Positions 31,743-40,365 of a DNA stretch of 64,000 bases are shown here, piece after piece. Made by a program: the position numbers and the translations under genes. The stretch's first letter is position 1. Each line of letters opens with the position of its first letter. The DNA is from Fimadaptatus sp948467645 (GTDB taxonomy: Bacteria; Bacillota; Clostridia; Christensenellales; Aristaeellaceae): assembly GCA_948467645.1 (NCBI GenBank), contig CAOKFD010000005.1, forward strand, positions 13,656 to 77,655. The letters are read 5' to 3'. A model generated the notes under the pieces. The model saw only the letters and a program-made list of their open reading frames with translations, had not been told where the DNA came from and did no database searches.

Positions 31743-34334
31743 ATGCTTACAATTTATGATCTACAATGTGAAAATTTTATATCGCCCATAGGTATATCCA
31801 CCGACAGGCCACGTTTCAGTTGGAAACTGCGCAGCAACATGCGCGGCTGTGCACAGTGCAGCTATCAGATACAGCTTGCCACTGATTCGGACTTTGAATC
31901 GCTGGTATGGGACAGCGGCCGCGTCGCCGGTGATCAGAGCCAGCTTTGCGAGTACAAGGGAGAACCGCTTACAGCAGATACACGCTACTTCTTCCGCGTG
32001 CGCATCGAGGACAACCATCGCGAAAAGAGCGACTGGGTACAGTCCGTATTCGAAACCGGCATATTCGACCACAATGATTTCCGCGCTGATTTCATAGCGT
32101 CTCCGCTGGACAAGCCCGAGGATTCGTGCGGCATTTATTTCCGTCACGGTTTCGCGGTGGATGGCGAGGTTGCCCGTGCTAAGGCATACGTAACCGCACT
32201 GGGCATGTACGACTTCCACATGAACGGCAGCAAAGTTGGCGACGCATACTTTGCACCCGGATTCCTATCTTACAACAAGCATCTCCAGGTACAGGCATAC
32301 GACGTGACCGACATGCTGCGTCAGGGCGAAAACGTCGTGGGCGCGGTTGTGGGTGCAGGCTGGTACAAGGGCGATCTGGTATGGAAGGATCATCGCAATT
32401 TCAGCGGCAGCAAGAACGCGCTGTTCGTACAACTCCATATAACCTACAAGGATGGCCGCAAGCAGGTTGTAATGACCGGCGAGGACTGGCAGAGCGGTCT
32501 TGGCCCGATAACGTTCAGCGAACTGTATCACGGTGAAACGTACGACGCGAACCTTGCCGATCCCAACTGGTGCAACACGACCGAAGGCGGGCACTTTGTC
32601 AAGTGCGAGCTGATCAAGTTTGACAAGTCCGTTATGTGTATGCAGACCGGCGAATTTGTGCGCGAGCAGGGAATCATTCGCCCCATAGAAAAGATAAAGA
32701 CACCCGCTGGTGAAACCGTCTTTGATTTCGGCCAGAACATGGTCGGCTATGTGCGCGTAAAGGTAAGCGGCAACAAAGGCGAACGCGTGCGCCTGGGCTT
32801 TGCCGAAGTGCTGGATAAGGACGGCAACTTCTATACCGCCAATATGCGTTCCGCACGCAACGACATTAACTACATACTTTCTGGCGAAGGCGAGGAAGTA
32901 TTCCAGCCGCATTTTACATTCCAGGGATTCCGCTATATGCGCGTGATCGAATTCCCCGGATTTGCGCAGAGCGAAAACTTTGAAGGCGTTGTGCTGGATT
33001 CCGACATGCGCACTACCGGCGAATTTGAATGCTCCAACGAGCTGATAAATCGTCTGGTCAAAAACGTACAGTGGGGCTTCAAGGGCAATTCTGTCGACGT
33101 GCCGACCGACTGCCCGCAGCGCGACGAGCGTCTGGGCTGGACGGGCGATGCACAGGTGTTCATACGCACGGCCTGCTTCCTGCGCGATACGCGTGCCTTC
33201 TACTCCAAGTGGCTGGACGATATGGCTTGCGATCAGTTGGAGAACGGCGGCATACCGCACGTTATTCCCGATGTGCTTAAAAATGGCGACTCGGCGTGCG
33301 GCTGGGCAGATGCGGCTACTATATGCCCGTGGACGTTGTACCTGTGCTACGGTGATAAGCGTGAGTTGAAGAAGAACTATCCCATGATGAAGAAGTGGGT
33401 TGAGCATGTGCGCAGCGTCGCCAACAAGGGCGTATACTGGGACAGCGGTTCCCACTTTGGTGACTGGCTGGCTCTGGACGCAAAGGAAGGCAGTTATAAG
33501 GGCGCCACGCCGAACGATCTGACTGCGACGGCGTATTATGCATATTCCACGCTCATAATGAGCAAAGCCGCTGAGGTTCTGGGTTACAGTGCGGAAAGCG
33601 CTAACTATATGCGGCTGCACAACGACATAGCGGAGTTCTTCAAGCGCGAGTTCTTCACTCCCAACGGCCGACTGGCTGTGCCGACTCAGACAGCACATGT
33701 GCTGGCGCTGATGTTTGATCTTGTGCCTGAAAACGCTGTTCAGCGCACCATCGACGCTCTTGTAAAGTTGATTGAGACCAATGACAATCACCTTACCACA
33801 GGCTTCCTGGGCACGCCTTACCTGTGCTATGCCCTCAGCCGCTATGGCCGCACCGACGTTGCAATAAAGCTGCTTATGCGTGAAGAGTTCCCGTCTTGGC
33901 TGTATTCGGTAAAGCAGGGCGCAACCACAATATGGGAGCACTGGGACGGCATAAAGCCCGACGGCTCATTCTGGAGCGATGCGATGAACTCGTATAACCA
34001 TTATGCCTACGGCTGCATACTTGACTGGATTGTCGAGACGCTGGCCGGCATCAATGTGGACGAGCGCATGACCGGCTACAAGCGATTTACCGTAATGCCG
34101 CAGCTGCCCAATGAGTGGAACGATCTCAAGTGCAGCTATGACAGCGTGTATGGTAAGATCGCCGTTGAACTGACGCGCGGCGATGCTGGCTTGAATGTGA
34201 AGCTCACCGTCCCGGAGAATACTTCGTGCGTATTTAAGCTGGGTGATTTCCGCAAGGACTTCGGCTCCGGCACGTATGAGTTTGATTGCCCCGACGTACC
34301 GGTTCCCACGTTTGAAACGGCTGAAGCAAAGTAA
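31743..34334 (+). CDS. Alpha-L-rhamnosidase, GH78
   Basis: An 863-residue enzyme that removes terminal alpha-L-rhamnose from plant glycans and flavonoid glycosides. N-terminal beta domains (WSFKL-like RFSWKLRSNM; FRVRIEDN) and a carbohydrate-binding region lead into the (alpha/alpha)6 barrel. The GH78 signature DCPQRDERLGWTGDAQVF is near residue 454, CGWADAATICPWTLY at about 520 and TTIWEHWDGIKPDGS near 730. A C-terminal beta domain closes it. There is no signal peptide, so it is cytoplasmic and must act on imported oligosaccharides. GGAGG precedes ATG 31743. Confidence 0.93.
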   Translation: MLTIYDLQCENFISPIGISTDRPRFSWKLRSNMRGCAQCSYQIQLATDSDFESLVWDSGRVAGDQSQLCEYKGEPLTADTRYFFRVRIEDNHREKSDWVQSVFETGIFDHNDFRADFIASPLDKPEDSCGIYFRHGFAVDGEVARAKAYVTALGMYDFHMNGSKVGDAYFAPGFLSYNKHLQVQAYDVTDMLRQGENVVGAVVGAGWYKGDLVWKDHRNFSGSKNALFVQLHITYKDGRKQVVMTGEDWQSGLGPITFSELYHGETYDANLADPNWCNTTEGGHFVKCELIKFDKSVMCMQTGEFVREQGIIRPIEKIKTPAGETVFDFGQNMVGYVRVKVSGNKGERVRLGFAEVLDKDGNFYTANMRSARNDINYILSGEGEEVFQPHFTFQGFRYMRVIEFPGFAQSENFEGVVLDSDMRTTGEFECSNELINRLVKNVQWGFKGNSVDVPTDCPQRDERLGWTGDAQVFIRTACFLRDTRAFYSKWLDDMACDQLENGGIPHVIPDVLKNGDSACGWADAATICPWTLYLCYGDKRELKKNYPMMKKWVEHVRSVANKGVYWDSGSHFGDWLALDAKEGSYKGATPNDLTATAYYAYSTLIMSKAAEVLGYSAESANYMRLHNDIAEFFKREFFTPNGRLAVPTQTAHVLALMFDLVPENAVQRTIDALVKLIETNDNHLTTGFLGTPYLCYALSRYGRTDVAIKLLMREEFPSWLYSVKQGATTIWEHWDGIKPDGSFWSDAMNSYNHYAYGCILDWIVETLAGINVDERMTGYKRFTVMPQLPNEWNDLKCSYDSVYGKIAVELTRGDAGLNVKLTVPENTSCVFKLGDFRKDFGSGTYEFDCPDVPVPTFETAEAK

Positions 34335-34354
34335 TCTCGGCATGGAATAAAAAC

Positions 34355-34415
34355 AATCATCCCGTCGGTCTTTTGAAGCTTAAAACGCTTCTTGGATCGA
34401 CGGGATGATTTTCAT
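34355..34415. terminator. Bidirectional terminator between rhamnosidase and larC-like gene
   Basis: A 13-bp arm pair (34355-34367 with 34398-34410) extended by an imperfect inner stem, flanked by A-rich and T-rich sequence (AAAAAC upstream, TTTTCATTT downstream). It can serve both convergent genes. Confidence 0.8.
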
Positions 34416-34435
34416 TTACTCTTGTTTAGTCGTGC

Positions 34436-35368
34436 TTATTCGCATTCACCCAGATAGACGCGCACGCAGTTGGCCGCCTTAAAATCGCGCGTGCCCATAC
34501 CGTAGCCTATGCGTTCCACACGCATGAGCGGCAGAGGGCCGAAACTGTCGGCAAGGCTGGTAAGCAGCGCCGCACCAGTAGGCGTACACAGTTCGCCGCG
34601 TATAGCGCTTCCGTAAACCGGAGCGCCGCGCAGTATATACGCAGTGGCCGGAGCCGGTACAGGCAGCAGACCATGCGCACAGCGTACCATTCCACTGCCC
34701 AAATTGACGGGCGAAACGATTATCTGGTCAGGCGCTATACGCTCAATCAGCTCGCACACGCCAACCACGTCGGCCACAGCGTCGGCCGTGCCGACTTCGT
34801 GGAAATGTATCTTTTCAACAGCACAGCCATGCGCATGGGATTCTGCTTCAGCGATGAGCTTATATACGCTCATTGCGCGCTGCTTAACGCCGTCGGACAG
34901 ATCGAGATCGTTTATCATGTGTTCAATGTCATGCATACCGGCGTGATGGTGATGCGCGTGAACATGATCTTCATCACCGTGATGATGATGCTCAACATGA
35001 ATATGATGGTGTTCATGGTCATAGCAATGAACGTGATCGGCATGTGCATGGTCATGTTCGTCCGCATGGTCATGATCGGCGTGAGTATGCTCATGATCGC
35101 CACAATGTTCATGATGCTGCTCATCCGCATGGTCGTGATGGTCATGGTGAAAGTGATCGTCTTCCTCCATATCATCGACGGTTACGCACATATGCGTGCC
35201 CATTATGCCGCATTTGGATGCAGCTTCGCGCTCGACATGTACGCCCGGCAGCCCCAGCGAATTCATGCGCGCGACAAAGCCGTCGGCATCATCTATAAGC
35301 TCGCTTAGCGCACCCATAAGCATGTCGCCAGCCGCGCCCATGTTGCATTCAATATAAAGCGTTTTCAT
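34436..35368 (-). CDS. larC: LarC1-type nickel-chelatase domain with His-rich insert
   Basis: A 310-residue protein matching the N-terminal part of LarC, which inserts nickel into the pyridinium-based NPN cofactor of lactate racemase-type enzymes. Landmarks are YIECNMGAAGDMLMGALSEL at the N-terminus, KIHFHEVGTADAVADVVG in the middle, LCTPTGAALL, and RIGYGMGTRDFKAANCVRV at the end. Residues 70-150 form an insert with about 36 histidines plus Asp/Glu, surely metal binding. The protein stops where LarC1 ends; the LarC2 domain (130-150 residues) is missing and a terminator follows at once. larA, larB and larE are not in the window. It shares a transcript with the M28 peptidase. Confidence 0.85.
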   Translation of the reverse strand: MKTLYIECNMGAAGDMLMGALSELIDDADGFVARMNSLGLPGVHVEREAASKCGIMGTHMCVTVDDMEEDDHFHHDHHDHADEQHHEHCGDHEHTHADHDHADEHDHAHADHVHCYDHEHHHIHVEHHHHGDEDHVHAHHHHAGMHDIEHMINDLDLSDGVKQRAMSVYKLIAEAESHAHGCAVEKIHFHEVGTADAVADVVGVCELIERIAPDQIIVSPVNLGSGMVRCAHGLLPVPAPATAYILRGAPVYGSAIRGELCTPTGAALLTSLADSFGPLPLMRVERIGYGMGTRDFKAANCVRVYLGECE

Positions 35369-35411
35369 TGTACCATTCCCCTTACCGTTTATGGACAGGT
35401 TGTCTATGGCC

Positions 35412-36662
35412 TTACTTTTTGCGCTTCAGGTACTTGTCTACCTTGCCCTTCATTTCGTCGGAAACCTTGCGTTCGAACGGGAATACGGTCGCGTTGGCTA
35501 CTTTATTGGTGAACACAAAGGCGTTCGTCATGGTAGTCTTGAGCGCAGTCGCAGATAGGAAGTCCAGCGTATCCAGCCTGTTATGGCCAAAGCCAGCGCC
35601 CGGAGCTGCAAATCGCGCAAAGTTAATCGCAGGCACACCGTTATCGGTGAACGGTATAGAGTCGCTGGAGTATGTATCGCTGCTTACGCGCGCGGCCAGA
35701 CCGTTTTCGCGCATCATACCGTCGGCGTAGTGCTCGAGCGCATCATCGCCCATGGTTATGCAAATGTCAAAGCCCAGTATAGGCGCGGCCATATCGACGT
35801 TAATCATGATCTTGTGCTTGGCCAGTTCGTCCTTATGCGCCTCGCAGAAATAGGTGCTGCCGCACAGGCCGACTTCTTCGGAGCCGAACCACATGAACTT
35901 GAGCGTGCGGAGCGGAGGATTCTGCTTGAAATAGCGCATCAGTTCAACAAGTATGACACTGCCCGAGCCGTTATCATATACACCCTTGGAGTACTCGGTG
36001 CTGTCGTAGTGTGCGCCCAGCGAGATTATCTCATCCGGATACTTGGTGCCGGGTATCGTAGCGTATACGTTATGGCTGGTCAGGTCAACCTTGCGCGAAC
36101 GCACGACCATGCGCACGCGAGTTGCGCCGCGGCGTACCATGTCCATAGCGTCGGCGACACGCATATTTACCGCACAGGTATCGCCAAAAGCATCGGTCAT
36201 CTTGGGGCGCAGTGCGCGGAGCGCAATCTCCATGTCCTCAGGCTTTTCCAGTATGCTGCCGGAGAAAGCAATTATCCCCTTTGCACCCGCCTTCTGGATG
36301 CGCTCGTAGGGATCATAGTTGAGATAACCGTTGTACAGGACTATCTTGTCCTTCACGTCCACGAGGTTGGCTTCCAGCGCGTTTTCGACATATACGAAAT
36401 CCGCCTCGATGCCCTCGTCGCCGGTGTCCAGCGAACGGCGCATACCGGTCACTTCATACTTTGCCTGGAACGGCTCCAGCACTTCCAGTTCGGCGCGATC
36501 GACTTCACCGTCATGTACGGTAAAAGGCTCGATCTCACAGTTTACGCCTATCGACTCCGCCTCAGCCGCAAGCATCTTGGCCGCAGTATATTCCTCTTCA
36601 GTGCCGCTCATGCGAGTAAACGCCAGCTTTTTAAGCAGCTCAAAAGCTCTTATCTCATCCAT
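35412..36662 (-). CDS. M28-family aminopeptidase
   Basis: A 416-residue zinc peptidase. A PA-type insert (about residues 80-175, IVLYNGYLNYDPYERI, GIIAFSGSILEK) interrupts the fold. The metal ligands are visible: His-Asp in LGAHYDSTEYSKG, Asp in GVYDNGSGSVILVELM, Glu-Glu in MWFGSEEVGLCGSTYF, Asp in INVDMA and a late His in GFGHNRLDTLDF. No signal peptide, so it is intracellular, unlike most PA-containing M28 enzymes. larC-like follows 43 bases downstream. AAGGGTAGG precedes ATG 36662. Confidence 0.9.
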   Translation of the reverse strand: MDEIRAFELLKKLAFTRMSGTEEEYTAAKMLAAEAESIGVNCEIEPFTVHDGEVDRAELEVLEPFQAKYEVTGMRRSLDTGDEGIEADFVYVENALEANLVDVKDKIVLYNGYLNYDPYERIQKAGAKGIIAFSGSILEKPEDMEIALRALRPKMTDAFGDTCAVNMRVADAMDMVRRGATRVRMVVRSRKVDLTSHNVYATIPGTKYPDEIISLGAHYDSTEYSKGVYDNGSGSVILVELMRYFKQNPPLRTLKFMWFGSEEVGLCGSTYFCEAHKDELAKHKIMINVDMAAPILGFDICITMGDDALEHYADGMMRENGLAARVSSDTYSSDSIPFTDNGVPAINFARFAAPGAGFGHNRLDTLDFLSATALKTTMTNAFVFTNKVANATVFPFERKVSDEMKGKVDKYLKRKK

Positions 36663-36802
36663 GTATAATACCTACCCTTCTAAACAGTTGCATTGCCGTG
36701 GATGCCATTTCGCATCTGTACATAAACAGTTTCGCCGCCTGATGTAAATTTCCTCCAACAGTCAGCCTATAACCATGAATATTTACGTGCGTCGATCCAG
36801 AT

Positions 36803-36832
36803 TTGACAGAATGGCTCAATATTATATATAAT
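36803..36832 (+). promoter_or_regulatory. Promoter of the sulfatase maturase gene
   Basis: TTGACA (36803-36808), 18-base spacer, TATAAT (36827-36832), divergent from the M28-larC operon. Confidence 0.8.
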
Positions 36833-36876
36833 AGTAGTCGATTTGAACGATGTGATTTATCAGCAGGAGGAAAATA

Positions 36877-38019
36877 ATGCCACCGCTTACGTTAATGATA
36901 AAGCCGGTTTCCAGCATGTGCAACATGCGTTGTAAGTATTGCTTCTATGCAGACGTATCGCGCCATCGCGAGGTGCAGTCGTTCGGCGTAATGACTGACG
37001 AAACGTTGGAGAAGATAGTGCGCCGCGCGTTTGCCTATGCCGAGGGCAGCGTTGGATTTGCGTTTCAGGGTGGCGAGCCTACGCTCGCGGGCGCAGAGTT
37101 CTTTGCAAAGCTGTTGGAACTGGAACGCAAATACAACTCGCGGCATATCGCGGTAAACAACTCGATACAGACCAACGCGTATGAGCTGTCAGACGAAATG
37201 ATAGACGTACTTGCGCGCGGCAAGTTCCTGGTCGGCGTATCGCTGGATGGCCCGGCCGAAATTCACAATCGTATGCGCATAGACGCGCACGGCAACGGCA
37301 CGCGCGAAACAATAGTGAAGAATATAGAGCGACTGCGCCGCGCCGGTATTGAGTACAACATACTTTGCGTGGTCAATCACTTCATAGCCTGTAATCCGCG
37401 CGCGGTATGGGACGCACTTTCGCCGCATGGCTACTTGCAATTTATCCCCTGTCTGGATGGCTTTGACGGACAGCACGAGGAGTATTCGCTTACTGCCGAG
37501 GATTATCTCGGCTTTCTCAAAACCACGTTCGATTTATATTACAAGGCGTTCATGCAGCGCAAATACGTGTCAGTGCGCACATTTGACAACTACATAAGCA
37601 TACTACTCGGCCAGATACCCGAAAACTGCGCAATGCAGGGGCGCTGCGGCACGTATTATCTGATAGAAGGCGACGGCGGTGTATATCCGTGCGACTTTTA
37701 CGTGCTGGACAAATGGCGCATGGGCAACATAAATACCGCGTCGTTCCACACGCTGGCCAAGAGCGAGATCGCGGCGGATTTCCGCGCACAGTCGCACTAT
37801 GTATCGCCGGAATGCCGTGAGTGCAAATGGTTCAGAATGTGCCGCGGTGGCTGCAAGCGCGAACGTGAGCCCTTCCTACCGGTATACGACGCGAGTTCGG
37901 GCGAAAGCATACTGCGCCCGCAATTGAACCGCTTCTGCAATACGTTTAAGGAGTTCTTCGAATACAGCTATGACCGCATGATCGAAATTGCAAACGATAT
38001 AGCTAGACAAAGGCAATAA
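36877..38019 (+). CDS. Anaerobic sulfatase-maturating enzyme, radical SAM (anSME-like)
   Basis: A 380-residue radical SAM/SPASM enzyme that oxidises the active-site Cys or Ser of sulfatases to formylglycine. The radical SAM cluster motif is CNMRCKYCFY at residues 15-24. FAFQGGEPTLAG is the GGE strand. The SPASM region has CAMQGRCGTYYLIEGDGG, YPCDFYVLDKW, CRECKWFRMCRGGCKRE and a final RFCNTF, enough cysteines for two auxiliary [4Fe-4S] clusters. No sulfatase gene is in the window, so it must serve one elsewhere or another peptide. GGAGG precedes ATG 36877. Confidence 0.88.
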   Translation: MPPLTLMIKPVSSMCNMRCKYCFYADVSRHREVQSFGVMTDETLEKIVRRAFAYAEGSVGFAFQGGEPTLAGAEFFAKLLELERKYNSRHIAVNNSIQTNAYELSDEMIDVLARGKFLVGVSLDGPAEIHNRMRIDAHGNGTRETIVKNIERLRRAGIEYNILCVVNHFIACNPRAVWDALSPHGYLQFIPCLDGFDGQHEEYSLTAEDYLGFLKTTFDLYYKAFMQRKYVSVRTFDNYISILLGQIPENCAMQGRCGTYYLIEGDGGVYPCDFYVLDKWRMGNINTASFHTLAKSEIAADFRAQSHYVSPECRECKWFRMCRGGCKREREPFLPVYDASSGESILRPQLNRFCNTFKEFFEYSYDRMIEIANDIARQRQ

Positions 38020-38026
38020 GTACTCT

Positions 38027-38066
38027 GCCATGAGAAAGCATTTTGTTTCTCATGGCTTTTTAATAT
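38027..38066 (+). terminator. Terminator after the sulfatase maturase
   Basis: An 11-bp stem GCCATGAGAAA/TTTCTCATGGC (38027-38037 with 38046-38056) followed by TTTTTAATAT. Confidence 0.9.
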
Positions 38067-38176
38067 ATTGACAGGCAACATTTTCCGACGCGGGTACGTC
38101 ATATATACATATATCGGACTTTTAAATGACAAAAGTATGTTTCACAATGTGTCACGTATTAAGAAAGGATGTCATT

Positions 38177-40234
38177 ATGAATATAAAGAAGCTGGCTTCG
38201 GTTGCAATGTGTACATTGGCGTTTGTCTGTGCCGCGTCTGCATTGGGCGAAGGTACTCAGAGTGCAACCAGCGCTATCGAAGAAAGCGAACAGACTGTGC
38301 TGAGCAGCATCGCGGGCGGGCAGGTGCTTGACGCGGGCGATAAGTACTACATTGCGATAAGCGAACTGCCGACGTGTGCGGACGGCACGGTTCTCGTATA
38401 TGACAAGACCACCGGTGATATGGCCAAGCTTGCTACTGCGTCCAATATAAGCCAGATGGTTTACGTAAGCGGCGCTATATACGCGCTCACACCTGTAAGG
38501 GACGGAGTATGTTTGATACGCATTACCGATAAGTGCGAGGCGCTTACTACCGCGACTGTAATCGACCAGTTGAGCGTATATGACGGCAAACTGTACTTCT
38601 TAGCCGATGGTCATCTTACGTCAGTATCGCCGGACGGAAGCGATATGTGCACGCTTTCCACGCTTAACATGGGGCAGTATGTGATCGTTGATGGCACGGT
38701 GTACTTTACCAACATGGACGATGCTAAGACTTATACCGTCAATTCCAAGCTGCAGGGACAGGCATTGTCGCTTACCGCAGGCTGCCTGTATTCGCTCAAC
38801 CTGAGCACCGGCGTTCAGGCAAAACAGCTTAGCGACGGCGTTAAGTCGCTTAAGGCATTTGGCAACGCCATCTACCTGCAAAACATGGGTGAAAGCTATG
38901 TGATGAACATAGGTGACACCGAGCAGCCCACCGGCCGTCTGTGCAGATTCGATCCGGTCGAGCATAAGCTGGAGCGCGAGACTGTACAGAATGAATACAG
39001 CTACTTCCCCACTGCCGATGGGCTTATCGCGCACAGTGATTACGAGCTGGCACTGTACACCGGCAACGTGTACAATATGTCTCTATATAAGCTCGAACAG
39101 GGCTCGAGCGTATACGGCGTGGATGCACACGGCGTGATGGTATATGAGCCAATCGCACAGCGACTGACATACGTATCGTCCGATTTGAACACGCTCAGCT
39201 ATGTTGTCTATTCCGGCACGGATACGCCGGATCAGGTATATACGCGCCCTACGCTTTCACCCGCAAGCGCTACACAGGCTACCGCCGAGACTACGCCTAC
39301 TCCTGAAATAACCCCGGTTGTTACCGCTGCGCCTACGGCGGTCGTTACGCAGGTTCCCACCGAGGGTATAATATTTACCGACAGCGCGACGCGCAGGCTT
39401 ACCGAAAAGGAAATCCGCGCGCTTAAAGACAGTCAGCTTATATATGCACGGTACGAAATTCTCGCGCGCAACGGATACGTATTTGAAACGAAAAAGTATC
39501 TGGAGTACTACCGTCAGTTCGACTGGTATCATGAAGATCCGAATTTCAAGTTCGGCGATCTGGATACCATCGAAAGCTATAACTACGAACTGATTCGCGC
39601 AATCATGAACGAGATATTCGCAACGCCTACGCCTGCGCCGACCAGCACGCCCGCGCCCACTCCCTCAACAACGTCCAGCGTGAGCAGCAAGAACTTCATA
39701 TTCCCGGACAGCTCGACTGAAAAGCTCACCCGTGCGCAGGTACTCAAGGTGGATGTGGACAAGCTGCTGGAGGCACGGTACGAAATTCTCGCTCGCAACG
39801 GCTATGTGTTCAACAATAAGAGTTGGCAGAAGTACTACGAAAGCAAATCGTGGTATGAAGCGAATGAGAATTTCGCGTTCGGCGACATGAACAGCGTCGA
39901 AAGCTACAACTACGAGCTTATCCGTTCGATAGATAAGGAGATAAACGGCGACGACGCTCCCCTGCCTACGCCGGGCTATCAGTTCATATTCCCGGACGCG
40001 ATGAAGCGCAAGCTTACCCGTGAAGAAGTGCTTGCGGTTGATAAGAGCCAGCTGCTCAAGGCAAGGTATGAGATACTCGCGCGCACCGGGTACGTGTTCA
40101 ATACTAAGGAGTGGAAGGTATACTTCGAGGCGCAGGACTGGTACGTACCGGACGAAAGCGTCGCCTTCGACGATATGAACGAGATAGAAAGCTATAACTA
40201 CGAACTGATTCGTGCGATAGATAAAGAAGGCTGA
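38177..40234 (+). CDS. Secreted protein with propeller-like domain and three YARHG domains
   Basis: A 685-residue exported protein. A signal peptide (MNIKKLASVAMCTLAFVC, cleavage near ALG) is followed by repeated short beta blades to about residue 360 (YAIGE-like YYIAISELP, IYALTPVRDG, LYFLADGHL), as in DUF5050-type propellers. A Thr/Pro linker leads to three copies of the YARHG domain at about residues 401-478, 508-591 and 603-684. Each contains ARYEILARNGYVF (or RTGYVF), a W-Y pair and ESYNYELIRAI. YARHG is an extracellular domain of unknown function. AAAGGATG precedes ATG 38177; the longer frame from 38126 lacks a ribosome binding site. Confidence 0.85.
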   Translation: MNIKKLASVAMCTLAFVCAASALGEGTQSATSAIEESEQTVLSSIAGGQVLDAGDKYYIAISELPTCADGTVLVYDKTTGDMAKLATASNISQMVYVSGAIYALTPVRDGVCLIRITDKCEALTTATVIDQLSVYDGKLYFLADGHLTSVSPDGSDMCTLSTLNMGQYVIVDGTVYFTNMDDAKTYTVNSKLQGQALSLTAGCLYSLNLSTGVQAKQLSDGVKSLKAFGNAIYLQNMGESYVMNIGDTEQPTGRLCRFDPVEHKLERETVQNEYSYFPTADGLIAHSDYELALYTGNVYNMSLYKLEQGSSVYGVDAHGVMVYEPIAQRLTYVSSDLNTLSYVVYSGTDTPDQVYTRPTLSPASATQATAETTPTPEITPVVTAAPTAVVTQVPTEGIIFTDSATRRLTEKEIRALKDSQLIYARYEILARNGYVFETKKYLEYYRQFDWYHEDPNFKFGDLDTIESYNYELIRAIMNEIFATPTPAPTSTPAPTPSTTSSVSSKNFIFPDSSTEKLTRAQVLKVDVDKLLEARYEILARNGYVFNNKSWQKYYESKSWYEANENFAFGDMNSVESYNYELIRSIDKEINGDDAPLPTPGYQFIFPDAMKRKLTREEVLAVDKSQLLKARYEILARTGYVFNTKEWKVYFEAQDWYVPDESVAFDDMNEIESYNYELIRAIDKEG

Positions 40235-40248
40235 CAAACCTTAATTGC

Positions 40249-40290
40249 GCTGCTCCATCGACTGAATTTGGGCGATGGAGCAGCTTTTTA
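40249..40290 (+). terminator. Terminator after the YARHG protein
   Basis: A 12-bp stem GCTGCTCCATCG/CGATGGAGCAGC (40249-40260 with 40273-40284) followed by TTTTTATATTG. Confidence 0.92.
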
Positions 40291-40292
40291 TA

Positions 40293-40321
40293 TTGTTTTT
40301 TCCAGTTGTTTGGTTTATAAT
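40293..40321 (+). promoter_or_regulatory. Promoter of the diguanylate cyclase
   Basis: TTGTTT (40293-40298), 17-base spacer, TATAAT (40316-40321). Confidence 0.7.
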
Positions 40322-40365
40322 AATGCACAGTAAACATTCACGCGCGGGGAGTGAGCCATCGCATC

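Noticed and set aside
32265..33941. 558-codon reverse ORF inside the rhamnosidase gene
   Set aside because: Antisense to a clear GH78 enzyme with conserved motifs; no start signal and no recognisable domain.
34673..35308. Met-rich hydrophobic forward ORF resembling a membrane protein
   Set aside because: It is the complement of the CAT/CAC histidine codons in the larC-like insert, which read as ATG/GTG.
38138..38156. TGTTTCAC followed by a near-inverted half, reminiscent of parS
   Set aside because: Only one half-site of TGTTTCACGTGAAACA is present; the other half does not match, and it lies far from parAB.
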